Source: Smallanthus sonchifolius (taxonomy: Eukaryota; Streptophyta; Magnoliopsida; Asterales; Asteraceae). From it: 64,000 nucleotides of DNA. Below, piece by piece: positions 1 to 10,384 of the stretch. Within the stretch, counting starts at the first letter, position 1; the number at the start of each line of letters is the position of its first letter. The translations under genes and the position numbers were made by a program. The DNA is taken from the NCBI GenBank assembly GCA_023525975.1, contig CM042035.1, positions 33,757,001 to 33,821,000 of the forward strand, read 5' to 3'. The notes under the pieces were generated by a model. The model had not been told where the DNA came from. It saw nothing but the letters and a program-made list of their open reading frames with translations, and did no database searches.

Positions 1-1604
1 TGAATGAAAGCCCTAACCTATACAGGGCTTATACTACCAAATTGAACCCGAATAAAATCTAGGGTTCATTAAATTTTGGTGTAATCGAACAACGCCCTAG
101 ACATGATCCTCGTTGAATTAAAATATATGGTTAGATTCGCAAACACCCAACAATCGAAAGCCCTATGAATTCACCTAATATTAATACAGGATTTAGACAA
201 TTTAGCTTCTGGAACATTCAGACACGATCGTGCTAATCGATTAGAAAGGTCGTGCCTCTTGTCCAGACATGGCTGTGCCCCATGCCTAAGCACGGTCGCG
301 CCCCATGCCTAAGCACGGTCGCGCCCCGTGCCTAAGCACAGTCGCGCCATACATTTGACACGGTTGTGCTACCTTTGGTCAGAACCTATTTCTTCTGTTA
401 TTTTAATATAAACTCATTTTCTTTTATAAAAAAATTATTTTATAAAGCTCCAAAGCCAGAATTATTTTCATAATTTAAATTATCAACTTGGAAATATTAA
501 ACATATTAATTAAGTCGTTTCTAATGGATTAAAAAATAATAAGTTTAAAATAAAAGTTTTACATATAATTGTTTTATTCAAACCTACACAAACTATTTAT
601 ATTCTAATATATATTTAATGCCTCTTGACACATTTTCATGAACAACTAAATAAAAAGAATTAAATTATTATTTTAGTTAATTATTTAAATGAAACCTTAA
701 GTCCTTCACTATTTAATTAAACTTACATTTTCATTCAAATACAAACGCAAATGAATACACCAACCTTTCGTACAAATCCATTCATATTGAAAAACTTAGA
801 ATGTCCTTAGACATTATACATATTATTAATCCAAATTTATACTATTTCACTCTAGGTCAAACTTAGTGAGTTGCAAATTACTTGAATTACCCAACGCTCT
901 TATTAGCTACTACATTTTGATACAAGTGAGTATACATAGCCCCTTTTACTCTTTTACATTTTTGGGGTGAAACATGAACACTATTCAAATTACATGTTTA
1001 CATTTACACAAACAACACAAGTACAAATCCTATTTACATTCATGTGTGCAATTTGAGCTTTATGCCCGAGTGCTAGGTGTGCTAACCTTTGTATGCGATT
1101 ATGTGCAATCATTAACTATTCAAGCCGACGGTTTTCAATGATAGATCTATTGAGTCTGACAAACCCACCCAGATTGGGGTGATTGATACCGACAACACAA
1201 TTTTGCATGCTAGTTACAAAGGTTTGATTGTACTTGGTTACACAATAGCTGCTCCCCATAAATGCCTTATTTATCATGATATGTATGGATTTGTTTTACA
1301 AACTATATGTTATCTATATAAACATGTGTTATACTCACCAACTTTTTAGTTGACTTTATTTTATTCATGTTTCAGGTTCTAATGTGTGAGATTGATCAAG
1401 ATGTGCTACACATAGGCTTGGACTTAGTTAAATTAAATAAAAGAACTCTATGTATTTCAATTTTGTTCTATCTTGGATTTGGTTGTGTTTGGACTACTTG
1501 TAATGGAATTTGAAGTTTAATATATTTCAATTTAGTCAACCTTGTGCTTATGAACAGTCTACATGTCCCACCCCGATGATTCCGCCATCGGTCGGGGTGT
1601 GACA
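1..1604 (+). mobile_element. Partial LTR, family P (3' LTR or solo LTR)
   Basis: The stretch ends in GGGGTGTGACA, the sense-strand end of the LTR family seen complete at 30734-33411, 47761-50405 and 54282-56973. The block around 1140-1604 matches those copies in reverse orientation, including 'gattccgccatcggtcgg'. The LTR start lies outside the window. After 1604 there is no tggtatcagagc primer-binding site, so this is a 3' LTR or a solo LTR rather than a 5' LTR. The flank 1605-1609 is actaa, and its partner duplication is out of view. I see no coding region in it. Confidence 0.85.
281..349 (+). repeat. Three 23-bp tandem units in the P LTR
   Basis: Three consecutive units begin at 281, 304 and 327, each built on catgcctaagcacggtcgcg with one or two changes. 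They are GC- and CpG-rich inside an AT-rich LTR. The same gcgcgaccgtgc core, on the opposite strand, is clustered in the other P LTRs (49150-49415, 50020-50125, 55690-55980, 56575-56705). Confidence 0.9.
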
Positions 1605-2009
1605 ACTAAGACTCAGATCTTACGGAAATGAAAGGATAGTAATGATTTGATAAGTGGTTATATGTATATGGTGTATATGTATATGTATGAATGAATGACA
1701 AGGTGTTATGTGTGCCGAAACTTGTTTTGTGATTTGTTATATGGAGATGATAATTACAATTGGGCATAGCGTATTATTAAACATGTCTGGCCAATATGAT
1801 TAATAAGACAAAATGTGCAAGGGTCTTTATGATAACCATATAACAATGACCATATGCAAGGATTAGGTTAAGGTGATTATATATGTATGTATGTATATAG
1901 GTAGATATATATGTACTTAATTCATATAAGAGTGTAAGTGTGATCGATACCTAAGGTATTGAAAGTGTAAGGATGTTAAGTTGAATTTGTTCTAATTCTC
2001 AGTTTAAAG
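1605..2009 (+). other. Untranslated leader of the gypsy element
   Basis: This AT-rich stretch lies between the family P LTR and the first gag methionine and has no substantial ORF on the + strand. It contains short (TATG)n-like tracts around 1660-1690 and 1880-1915. No primer-binding site is visible, so the proximal leader was lost or lies left of the P insertion. Confidence 0.5.
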
Positions 2010-2955
2010 ATGATGGACGAAGCGAACAATGAACCATGGGATCCAAGAATCCAAGAAATGATAAAGGAAGAAGTGGCCAAGGCCATCGAGCAAGCCACAT
2101 CCTTGTTGATGGACAAAATGAGAGGGGCTATTAAGCTCATTCTTGAGGAGGTTATGAAAGAAAAAGAAAGGGAACCACAGGGTTGTACTCTAAAGGAATT
2201 TATGGTGATTAAGCACAAAGAGTATGATGGGCAAGTGGACCCGATCCTTAGCCACAGGTGGGTGGTGGATATGAAATCTAACTTTGAAATGACCAAATGT
2301 AAGCCCGAGGATAGGGTGAAGTTTAGTGTGACACTACTAACGGGGAGGGCAAAGGAGTGGTTATTGAATCTCCGAAAGGAGAAGGGTGAATTGGGGGTGA
2401 CCTCCATGTCTTGGGAGGAGTTCAAGACAGCTTTTCTAAAATATCATTGCCCTCAGGCCGTAGTGGATAGGATGACCGAGGAGTTCCTCCTCATGAGGCA
2501 AACGAATAAGTCAATAGATGAATTGACTGGGGCTTTCTTTGATCATGCAAAGTTCTGTCCGGACGTGGTGTCGACTGAGAAGGCGAAGATTGATAGATTC
2601 TATGCTATGCTGACTGTGGACTGAGAAGGTGAAGATTGACATATTTGTTAAACAGGTGTCGGGAAATATAGGTGGAGTTGAGAAGGCAAGAGGCAATGGG
2701 TGAAAAGAGGAAACGAGAAATTGTGGACCAGGTTGTGAAGAAGATAAAGGGCGGGAGCCCTAGTAAGAAGCCTTTTAGCAAGTTCTCTCCTAGGGGGTGC
2801 AAAGTTTCTGGAAAATAACATTTCAGAGAATGTAGGAAGGGACTTTGAATTGTTATAAATGTGGAAACCGGGGCACATGGTTAGTCAATGTACAAGACAA
2901 ATTCATTTGTGCTATAAGTTTTAGAAGCCTAGGCACAATAGGGCGGATTGTCCCA
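2010..2955 (+). pseudogene. gag: Gag, gypsy element (broken)
   Basis: The first open part (2010-2624, 204 codons) is a retrotransposon Gag capsid region. It includes the usual helix-rich segment with W-V-V-D-M, G-R-A-K-E-W and S-W-E-E-F-K-T-A-F motifs at about residues 84-150, which assembles the virus-like particle. A TGA ends it at 2622-2624. Downstream the zinc-knuckle region survives in pieces. A CYKCGNRG motif near 2851 is knocked out of frame by one missing base before its His, and a second knuckle near 2910-2950 has the second Cys replaced by Phe and a stop inside. The start chosen is MMDE at 2010. It is not functional as written. Confidence 0.85.
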
Positions 2956-2957
2956 AT

Positions 2958-3362
2958 TTGAAGCAAGGAGGAAGCGAGAAGAAGATAGAGATGACAAGGC
3001 CAAAGGGGAGAGCTTTCCACATCTCGGCTGAAGAGGCGAAGACGAACTCGGAGGTGGTGTCAGGTACATTCAAGATTTACTCTTTAGCTTCACTAGTTCT
3101 TTTTGATATAGGGGCTAGTCGTTCTTTTGTGTCGTTAAAATTTGTTAAGCATTCTTCGTTTCTAAGTAGCAAGTTAGATGAACCCTTAGAAATCGAGGCA
3201 GCAAATGATAAGAGTTTCCTAGTCTTCGATATTTATAGGAATTGCAAGTTAAGGGCGGGGGGTGAAACGCTCCTTATAGACTTAATTCCTATGACCATGG
3301 TGGATTATGATGTAATAGTGGGGATGGATTGGTTGTCAAAGAAAATATTCTATTGGACCTAA
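2958..3362 (+). pseudogene. pro: Aspartic protease, gypsy element
   Basis: This is a 134-codon open stretch with the retropepsin fold signature. The active-site segment reads LFDIGASRSFVS, where families normally have D-[ST]-G-A, so the residue after the catalytic Asp is Ile instead of Thr or Ser. The C-terminal flap/helix motif DYDVIVGMDWL is present. It would cut the Gag-Pol polyprotein. It is separated from gag by frameshifts and ends before RT at a stop at 3360-3362. The D-I-G change makes catalysis doubtful. Confidence 0.8.
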
Positions 3363-3400
3363 GGCGGTATAGAAGGTGAATAGAAAGGCAAAGTAATATT

Positions 3401-4230
3401 GTGTTCTTTTTTGTGAAGGCAACGAAGTACATGATGCGTGGGTGCAAGGCATACATGGCTTGTGTTGCGGAATCGATAGAAAGGGTGAAAGATATTCACA
3501 ATGTTCCAGTTGTAAATCAGTTTGAGGATGTGTTTTTCGCTGAGTTACCGGGGGTTCCACCGGAAAGGGAAATAGAGTTTGGGATTTACTTGATACCGGG
3601 TGCTAAGCCAGTAGCCAAAGCACCATATAGGTTGGCACCGCTGGAAATTAAAGAGTTAATGGAGCAATTGCAGGAGCTACGTGATAAAGGTTTCATACGC
3701 CCAAGTGTCTCACCTTGGGGTGCAACCGTTGTCTTCGTTAAAAAGAAGGACGTAAGCATGAGACTGTGTATGGATTATCGGGAGTTGAATAAGTTGACGG
3801 TGAATAATAGGTACCCGTTACCTCGGATTGACGACCTTTTCGACCAATTGCAAGGGGCATCATTGTTCTCTAAGAATGATTTGAGATCCGGGTACCATCA
3901 GTTGAAAGTAAAAGAAGACGACGTTCATAAGACAGCTTTTTGCACTTGATACGGCCACTACGAGTCTACGGTTATGCTATTAGGTTTAACCAACGCACCC
4001 ATGGTGTTCATGGATCTTATGAACTGGGTGTGTAGACCGTTCCTCGACCGCTCAGTTATTGTGTTCATTGATGATCTCCTCATCTATTCGCGGAGTGAAG
4101 GTGATCATGCCTTTCATCTTCGTGAAATTCTTGAAGTGTTGCAAAGGGAGAAGCTTTATGCTAAATTTTCAAAGTATGCATTTTGGTTGCGTGAAATCTA
4201 GTTCTGGGTCATGTGATTAATGAGAAAGGG
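3401..4230 (+). pseudogene. RT: Reverse transcriptase, gypsy element
   Basis: Two ORFs (3401-3949 and 3974-4201) together give a Ty3/gypsy RT. The first has the fingers/palm motifs PYRLAP, KGFIRPS.SPWGA, CMDYRELNK and RYPLPRIDDLFDQLQG. The catalytic motif A region reads FSKNDLRSGYHQ, where SKIDLRSGYHQ is usual. A TGA at 3947-3949 stands where the family has Arg before YGHYE, consistent with CGA to TGA. The second ORF keeps the catalytic motif VFIDDLLIYS. Another stop follows at 4199-4201. The enzyme copies element RNA into cDNA; this copy is dead. Confidence 0.88.
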
Positions 4231-4850
4231 ATTACAGTCGACCCATCCAAGATAGTGGCAGTAAAAGATTGGTCATCGCCGAAGATGCCTTCGGAGATTA
4301 GAAGTTTCTTGGGGTTGGCGGGTTACTATCGGTGGTTTATTGAGAACTTATCTTGGTTTGCCTTAACGATGATGAGGTTAACGTGAAAGGAGACTAAATT
4401 TGTATGGATTTCCGAGCAAGAATATGCCTTTCAACTCTTAAAAGAAAAGTTGAGTAAGGCGCCTGTTTTATCCTTGTCGGACGGGAATGAAGATTTTGTG
4501 GTGTATTCGATGCATCGCATTCGGGGTTGGGCTGTGTCTAGACAATTGAAGACTCAAGAGGTGAATTACCCACGATTTAGAGCTTGCGGACATGGTTTTC
4601 GCGCTCAAAATTTGGTGGTATTATTTGTATGGGGCTAAGTGTACGATCTATATGGATCACAAAAGTCTCAAATATTTCTTTGACCAAAAGTACCTCAACA
4701 TGAGGCAAAAGGCGGTTGCTTGAATTGGTCAAGGATTATGAATGTGAGATATTTTATCATCCGGGTAAAGCAAATGTAGTGGCGGAAGAGCTTAGTCGGA
4801 AGACGAGTCATACACCTATCAAGGTGAAGTCATTTAAGATGACAATTTCA
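4231..4850 (+). pseudogene. RT connection and RNase H remnant, gypsy element
   Basis: Across several frames the stretch reads as the gypsy RT thumb and RNase H domain. It holds 'PSKIVAVKDWSSPKMPSEIR', 'FLGLAGYYRWFIENL', a segment starting KLSKAPVLSLSDG near 4448, and KYYLYGAKCTIYMDHKSL-type sequence around 4605-4665. The expected D-A-S catalytic segment (normally YCDASKIGLG-like) is altered to YSMHRIRG. At least three frame changes and a TGA at 4384-4386 are needed to follow it. It is clearly non-functional. Confidence 0.7.
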
Positions 4851-5945
4851 TATCCCTTATTGCTGAAATCCGGGAGGACCAAGTGTTAGCACTTGGTGGG
4901 GATTTGAAGAAAGAGCGGATGGTTCATTATGTTGACAAGCTTGGGGAAAATAGCTCGGGGTTAAAGACATACTTTGATAGAATTTGGATTCCTAGGTTGT
5001 CAAGTGTTTTGACAACTATTCTAGACAAGGCACATAAGTCCAAATATTCTATCCATCCGAGGGCCACAAAAATGTTTTTCATTTGAGGTGTCATTTTTGG
5101 TGGCCGGGTATGAGGCGTGATATTTTTAAGTATGTGGAAAGATGTCTCACATGCTTAAGGGTAAAGGTAGAGCATTAAAAGCCGTATGGAAAGCTTCAAC
5201 CGCTTGAAATTCCGCTTTGGAAATGGGAGAACATAACCATGGATTTGATCACTAAACTACCAAAGACTCGAAAGGGTTATGACGCGATATTGGTAGTAGT
5301 GGATCGGTTGACAAAGAGTGCACATTTCCTTCCTATAAAGGAAACGTATTCATCGGATAGATTGGCGGAAATCTATACGAAGGAAATAGTGTCACGCCAT
5401 GGTGTACCGGTGATAATTGTATCGCATCGTGATTCAAGATTTACTTCTCATTTTTGGAAGAAATTCCATGAGAATATGGGGACTAGATTGAATCTTAGCA
5501 CCGCTTATCATCCACAAAAGGATGGTCAAAGCGAGCAAACGATTCAAACGCTCGAGGATATGTTGCAAGCGTGTGCATTGGATTTTGGGGGTAGATGGGA
5601 TGGCCATTTACCATTGGCGGAATTTTCGTACAACAATAGCTACCATTCTGGTATTTGTATGCTACCTTTTGTGGCATTGTATGGGAGGAAGTGTCGAACA
5701 CCCTTGTGTTGGGGTGAAATTGGTCAACGGGAAGTTGGTAGCAAACATGTGGTCAATGAAACTATTGGTAGTGTTGACCAAATAAGGGCACGCTTAAAGG
5801 CGGCTTAAGATTGCCAAAAGTCCTGTGCGGATAATACGAAGCGGGCGATTGAGTTTCAAGTGGGGGAATTTATCCTTTTGAAAGTCTCTCCTTGGAAAAG
5901 GGTGATACGGTTTAGGAAACGGGGGAAGTTAAGTCCACATTTCAT
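4851..5945 (+). pseudogene. IN: Integrase, gypsy element
   Basis: The N-terminal zinc-binding part (about 5020-5175) keeps an H-x-H...C-x2-C arrangement through one stop. The catalytic core is the open stretch 5239-5808 (189 codons). It has Asp in VVVDRLTKSAHF, Asp in SHRDSRFTSHFW and Glu in DGQSEQTIQTLEDML, which fits the D-D-35-E triad of retroviral-type integrases. The family usually has S-D-R-D; here it is S-H-R-D. The GPY/F-like end (KLSPHFIGPFK) is near 5930-5955. The enzyme inserts cDNA into the chromosome. The end of the core is broken by a stop at 5806-5808. Confidence 0.88.
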
Positions 5946-5959
5946 CGGACCGTTTAAAG

Positions 5960-6290
5960 GTGACAGCAAGGGTGGGTGCGGTAGCTTGTCGTTTGGAGCT
6001 ACCAGAAGGACTAAGTAGACTTCATAACACGTTTCATGTGTCTCATTTGAGAAAATGTATGGCGGATGAATTGACTTTTGTCCTATTGGATGATATTAAA
6101 TTGGATGAAAAGTTGAATTATGTTGAAGAACCGGTGGCAATCTTGGATAGAAAGGTGAAGCGTTTGCGCAATAAAGAGATTAGCCAAGTTTTGGGGAGGT
6201 AGAAACATAAGAAGGGAGCGGAAATGACTTGGGAAACCGAGGAGGAAATGCTCAAATATTATCCGAACCTTTTTATGTAAAGTCGGGTTT
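5960..6290 (+). pseudogene. Integrase C-terminus with chromodomain-like tail
   Basis: This 80-codon open stretch carries the conserved H-N-T-F-H-V-S-H-L-R-K-C motif, then EEPVAILDRKVKRLRNKEI. After a TAG at 6200-6202 the frame continues as KHKKGAEMTWETEEEM and then YYPNLF. That ending is the degenerate chromodomain region of Tekay/Del chromoviruses, thought to direct insertion toward particular chromatin. Aromatic-cage residues cannot be judged reliably from this fragment. Confidence 0.75.
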
Positions 6291-6310
6291 CGGGAACGAA
6301 ACCCAAATAA

Positions 6311-6322
6311 GGGGAGGTGATT
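6311..6322 (+). promoter_or_regulatory. Polypurine tract, gypsy element
   Basis: The purine-rich ggggaggtgatt sits directly before TGTAACGAACC, the start of the 3' LTR. This is the expected place for the primer of plus-strand DNA synthesis. Confidence 0.75.
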
Positions 6323-7334
6323 TGTAACGAACCAAAATCCGGGTTTCGTTTTTAAATAAATAAATATTATGGTGAAATAATATTTTATTAAAAACATGAA
6401 ACAAGTGTGTTTCAAGTTAGTAATGGGGTTATACTATTTTTTAACTAGTTTTTGAATGAAATGGGTGGAATGAAACTTGAGGGGCTAAAAGTGTAAAATG
6501 ACAAAATCTGTCATATTGACTAGTGAAAGTCAAAATTAGTCTCATTTGGGTGTTGGGTCGTTCTTAAGCAATGGAGAAAACGAAATTGAAGCCTAAATCG
6601 TGCATTTGAAGCTTATTTTGTGATGGTTTTGGCTCACACATCATCTTCCAAATATCAAGTAAGTGATAATCTTTAATTTGATTTCAACATTTATGAGTTC
6701 ATAGATGGGTTTTGTAGAAATCCAAAAATTTTGAATGCATGTGGTTAATTGGTGTTAGATTGTTGATAATCTAGCTAAACTAAAGGTAAATAATGGTGAT
6801 TAACATCCTAGAACACTTTGATTATGATTATGAGAAGTTAGGGTTCATACGAAGAAATTTGGGGTGTTTGTATTATAGTGATAGGATGTTGAATTAGTGA
6901 TGTCTAAGTGTTTACATGGTGTTAGACACTTGAATGAACACCAAATTAACCTAATGAAAAATATTGAAAGAGAAATTAATGTCAAGGAATTGGAAATAAA
7001 ACTCAAGTAGGTGAGTTTGGATGGAAAGAGGGTGTTTGGATATGGGAATAACCTAAATGGGTAAGTTTGGGTTGGAAATGGGAAATTGGGTTGTGAACCC
7101 AATTATAATGTGATTTTGATGTATGATTAGATTACTAAACTTGGTGAACGTGTTTAGGTAATCAAATTGCAAAACTTGAAGGGGAAGCGGGATCTTCTAA
7201 CCCGAAAACTAAGTGCCTTTGCACTTATTTAGTATTGATGATAAATGGTGTTTAAATGTATTGTGGTATGCATAATGTGTATGATCTAGTATGTGTAAAT
7301 GAATGTATGTAGTTATAGTTGTAATGCTATAATG

Positions 7335-7556
7335 CATATGTGTAAATGAGGTTATGGTCTAAGTACCATAATGGAAATGTAAATATGAGGTTATGATTTA
7401 AATACCATAATATAAATGAGGTTATGGTTTAAATACCATAATGGAAATGAGGTTATGGTCTAAGTACCATAATGTAAATGGGAATGAGGTTATGATCTAA
7501 GTATCATAATGGAAATGTGGTTATGGCCTACGCGCCATAATGGAAATGGAAATGTG
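7335..7556 (+). repeat. Tandem array of short palindromes in the gypsy LTR
   Basis: Six to seven degenerate units of about 26-38 bp follow the pattern gaggTTATGGTctaagtACCATAAtggaaat. The 7-nt arms TTATGGT and ACCATAA flank a 6-nt loop, so each unit can fold into a hairpin. The last unit (ATGGCctacgcGCCAT, near 7523) shows compensating changes on both arms. Confidence 0.85.
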
Positions 7557-8029
7557 TTAATTATGATTGATAATTGAAAGGAACGAAACTTGTATGGTGT
7601 TATGCAAGTTACATGTAGCCTAATTCAAATTGGGTGGAAACGGGTCAAATGGGTGAATGGGTGAAAACAAGTAAATTATACTTGTTAGATATGTTTATCT
7701 TCATTACTAATGGTTGATACATGTGGTGTTATGTAGGAAAAGCTCCGATGTAGTCAAGGTCAAGTCCAATTGGCGAAAGGAGGATTCTCGTATGCATTTT
7801 TGGTGTTGTTTGGATTTAAAAGAAAATCCTTAAAGTGTTGTGTAAATTGATACTTGAAATTGGGTTTTAGTGTTTATAAATCGGGTTTTGATGTTTGCAA
7901 ATGATGTTTGAATGTTTTAGTCAAATACCCAAGTGTTGGGAATTTTGGTGTCATGTTGAAGGATTGAAAATGTTGAAAATTTGGTTAAGTATGGAACTGG
8001 GCAGAAAACATAATTTTCTGTTTACTAGG

Positions 8030-8100
8030 TTCCCTCGTGGTACGCAAGAGACCTGGCCCTCGGGCTGGCAGATTTGGGACTCCCTCGCGGTACGCGAAGG
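8030..8100 (+). repeat. Paired CpG-rich palindromic motif in the gypsy LTR
   Basis: Two copies of ccctcgYggtacgcRa (8034-8049 and 8082-8097) are separated by about 33 bp. The second is an inverted repeat, TCGCG-gta-CGCGA. They lie near the LTR end, in a region otherwise poor in CpG. Confidence 0.7.
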
Positions 8101-8309
8101 TTATAAAAAAAATAATAAAATAAAAAATTTCTTGAGATAAATGCTTCCGCGTGTTTAAATGTTTATTATAACCGGTGTTTAAATTAAGGGTGTTATAGAT
8201 TCAAGTCATAAGGTTGAGATAATGAGTGTTAAATGTCAAATTTTTGTATTTTCCCTTAGCTTATGTTAAGAAGTCGTTTCCTAACAATATATGAACTACA
8301 ACTTTCCAA

Positions 8310-8543
8310 CTATAGAAGGCTGGGGGTAAGAAGTGTTAACATGTCTCTCTTGTAGGCCGAAATTCGAGACTCAACCAACAAAGTGATCCTTAGGGGAATG
8401 TAAGTACAACACGATTTATGATCATAAATTAGTCTCAAGTTGTGTTTCCACAATACCCTAAAGGTGTCACGTGTAAAAGAATCCGAATAACTTTTCATCC
8501 CATTGCCGAAGTTAGTGCATAGCACTTTCGATGTAAATTTCAT
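8310..8543 (-). pseudogene. Unrecognised 77-codon ORF in Q internal region
   Basis: I do not recognise this reading frame. It is open for 77 codons here and for 77 codons in the paralogous copy (12411-12644), with several amino-acid differences and no frameshift between them. It has no evident signal peptide, membrane helix or zinc motif. Shared openness may only reflect recent duplication. It sits near the 3' end of the Q internal region on the element's sense strand. Function unknown and coding status doubtful. Confidence 0.25.
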
Positions 8544-9978
8544 GTAAGTGTGATACTGGATTGTAAGATAGACTCTGCGAATATAGGGTGGCCTCCCATG
8601 ATAGTTGTGTAATTACTGCAAGTGCTGGTCATTGTAAAGATCAATTGGAATTTTCGTGACAAGTAGAATTTCAAAAGATATGAGTCAGAAAGTAAAAATG
8701 GATGAGCGAAAATCTTCGTCGCTCAAGACCCACTGAGGGTGGGTTAGATTCAATTTGGATTTCTCTTGTTCCTCCCGAACTATGAGAATGATATGTGAAT
8801 ATCTAATAGAGGAGTTTGAAATTTTAAGGTCCGATCATAAATCAAGTGACTGGGAATTTAGATTAGGAACACGGATTAATCATGAACATTAGCTCTGACA
8901 GTAAGACTCACTAGAGTTCTCATGCACTGTAAATTATGATTACGTGTGCACCCGAATTGATAGTTTACTTTGTATGGTCCCTATAGTGTTTTTCCTATCC
9001 CAAGCACTCAGTTAAAAGGGATCTGAAATGTTTATTAGATTGTGACATCGTGTTGCACTCTCGCGCAAGAGTGTGTATGTTCGATCGGATTACCCTTAGT
9101 CATGTATACCAATACTCTTATATATGCTGACTAAGGTTGTTGTTGGATGAAGTTAATGGTAAAAGGGCACAACCGGTGTCTTCTAATATTAGGACGATAG
9201 TGGTGGAAGTCAGGCACTATGTCAGGGCAAAGATCCTCAACTCAGTGTCTAGCAACTCATTCTCCAAGTTTGTTTGTATGTTTTTCATCTACATGATCCC
9301 AATGAGTCTATGGGTCCCCTGACCCTTATAGTTCTCTCTCATTTAGTCCTGCTCCTCCACCTCAGGTTCCTACCAGAATATGTAATTCTGTCTGCCAAAT
9401 CTCATGGTGAAAGTTTTTGTCATCCAATAAAGCAGATCCTGAAAGAGAGTATATATATACCACACCGAATGAAGACGACATATATTGGAAAAGAAAACTG
9501 ACCCCACGGTTGGAGTAGATATAGGTGTGGTGTAGGTACAGATTCATATTCAGGTACGGTTCAGCCTATTGTGATGCCAAGATCGGTAGCTGGCGATTTC
9601 TACCGTCGTCACATGAGCTAGGCTCGTCACTTGATCTTCTAGGGTTACAGTATGCCGGGTGTCCGTCATCCTTGATTCGTAATCCGAACAGCGATACTTG
9701 GCTGGGTCGTGTTGTAAGTGTTTATTGTTTCCACGTTGTAAATGTTAAATGTTACTCACGTATGCCACATAATTGTATTTAGTATATATATAGCTAACTA
9801 TACGATAGTGTAATCACATACACTAATGGTCAACTCAAGTTGTTCGGCAACGGTTGGAATTTCTATACTCAGGACTTGGGTGTTTTTGATGTGATGCAAA
9901 TCTTAGAAATCTTGGTCCCTTAATAAGTCTGGTTAGAGCCTAGGTGTCACTGAGGAAACCTAATTCGCTAAAACCATT

Positions 9979-9991
9979 GGCTCTGATACCA
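9979..9991 (-). promoter_or_regulatory. Primer-binding site of Q element copy 1
   Basis: On the minus strand this reads tggtatcagagcc, complementary to the 3' end of initiator methionine tRNA, the common plant LTR-element primer. It starts four bases inside the LTR boundary at 9995 and fixes the element's orientation as minus. Confidence 0.9.
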
Positions 9992-10026
9992 ATCTGTCAC
10001 ACCCCCAAATTCATTTACTTAATTAA

Positions 10027-10384
10027 TCTATACTAATAAATAAATGTTTAAGTTGGACACTTGTCACTTCCTCATGCTTTCTCACATTGATTTTTCCGCC
10101 TCTCTCTACTAATAAATGCACATGTATCTTATTAAATAATAATGATATTATAAATATATTATTAAAGAAAAATATTAATTATATTAAATAAGAATATATA
10201 TATATATAATACGAAATCAAAATTTAACTAATTAAAGAAAAATACTAATTTGCTATATACACATATTTCCAATTGATATATCTCGAGACGATCATAATAA
10301 TCTGATAAGTTATGACTATTTACAAATTATAAGTTATATAGTTTTTAATATACAACCTGTGTAATACACGGGATTCTAAGCTAG
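10027..10384 (+). mobile_element. Short non-autonomous Helitron inside Q LTR
   Basis: The 358-bp segment starts TCTATACTAATAAATAAA and ends in a hairpin (cctgtgt-aat-acacggg) about ten bases before the terminal CTAG. It lies between a 5' A and a 3' T. These are the classic Helitron end signatures: 5' TC, 3' hairpin then CTRR, insertion between A and T, no target duplication. It has no Rep/helicase coding. The same element is in the other Q LTR at 59934-60289, so it inserted before Q duplicated. Confidence 0.8.

Larger units (their letters stand above)
1605..8197 (+). mobile_element. Decayed Ty3/gypsy chromovirus, Tekay/Del-like
   Basis: Domains run on the + strand in order: gag, CCHC remnants, protease, RT, RNase H, integrase, chromodomain-like tail, PPT, 3' LTR. 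Integrase after RNase H is the Ty3/gypsy order, and the tail motif (W/K-H-K-K-G-x-E-x-T-W-E ... Y-Y-P-N-L-F) is typical of chromoviruses related to Tekay/Del. The 5' LTR is not visible; the P LTR at 1-1604 lies in or before the leader. Many stops and frameshifts make it non-functional. Clade assignment is from motif recognition only. Confidence 0.85.
6323..8197 (+). mobile_element. 3' LTR of the gypsy chromovirus
   Basis: The LTR begins TGTAACGAACC right after the PPT and ends at AAGGGTGTTATA, a decayed form of the TG...CA terminus. It is about 1.9 kb and holds a tandem hairpin repeat (7335-7556) and a pair of CpG-rich palindromes (8030-8100). No second LTR copy is in the window, so the right end is inferred from where family Q sequence begins at about 8198. 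Confidence 0.7.
8198..9994 (-). mobile_element. Internal region of family Q element, copy 1
   Basis: This segment is paralogous to 12297-13020 joined to 58829-59901. On the minus strand it starts at the PBS (9979-9991) next to LTR 9995-12268 and runs left to the gypsy LTR. It has no gag, protease, RT or integrase motif in any frame, so Q is a coding-poor element resembling LARDs (large non-autonomous LTR elements). It includes the intact site catgcac/tgtaaattatg near 8928-8945, where copy 2 is interrupted by element Y. Confidence 0.75.

Noticed and set aside
281..349. CRISPR-like short repeats
   Set aside because: Three contiguous 23-bp units without spacers, inside a plant LTR; a tandem repeat, not CRISPR.
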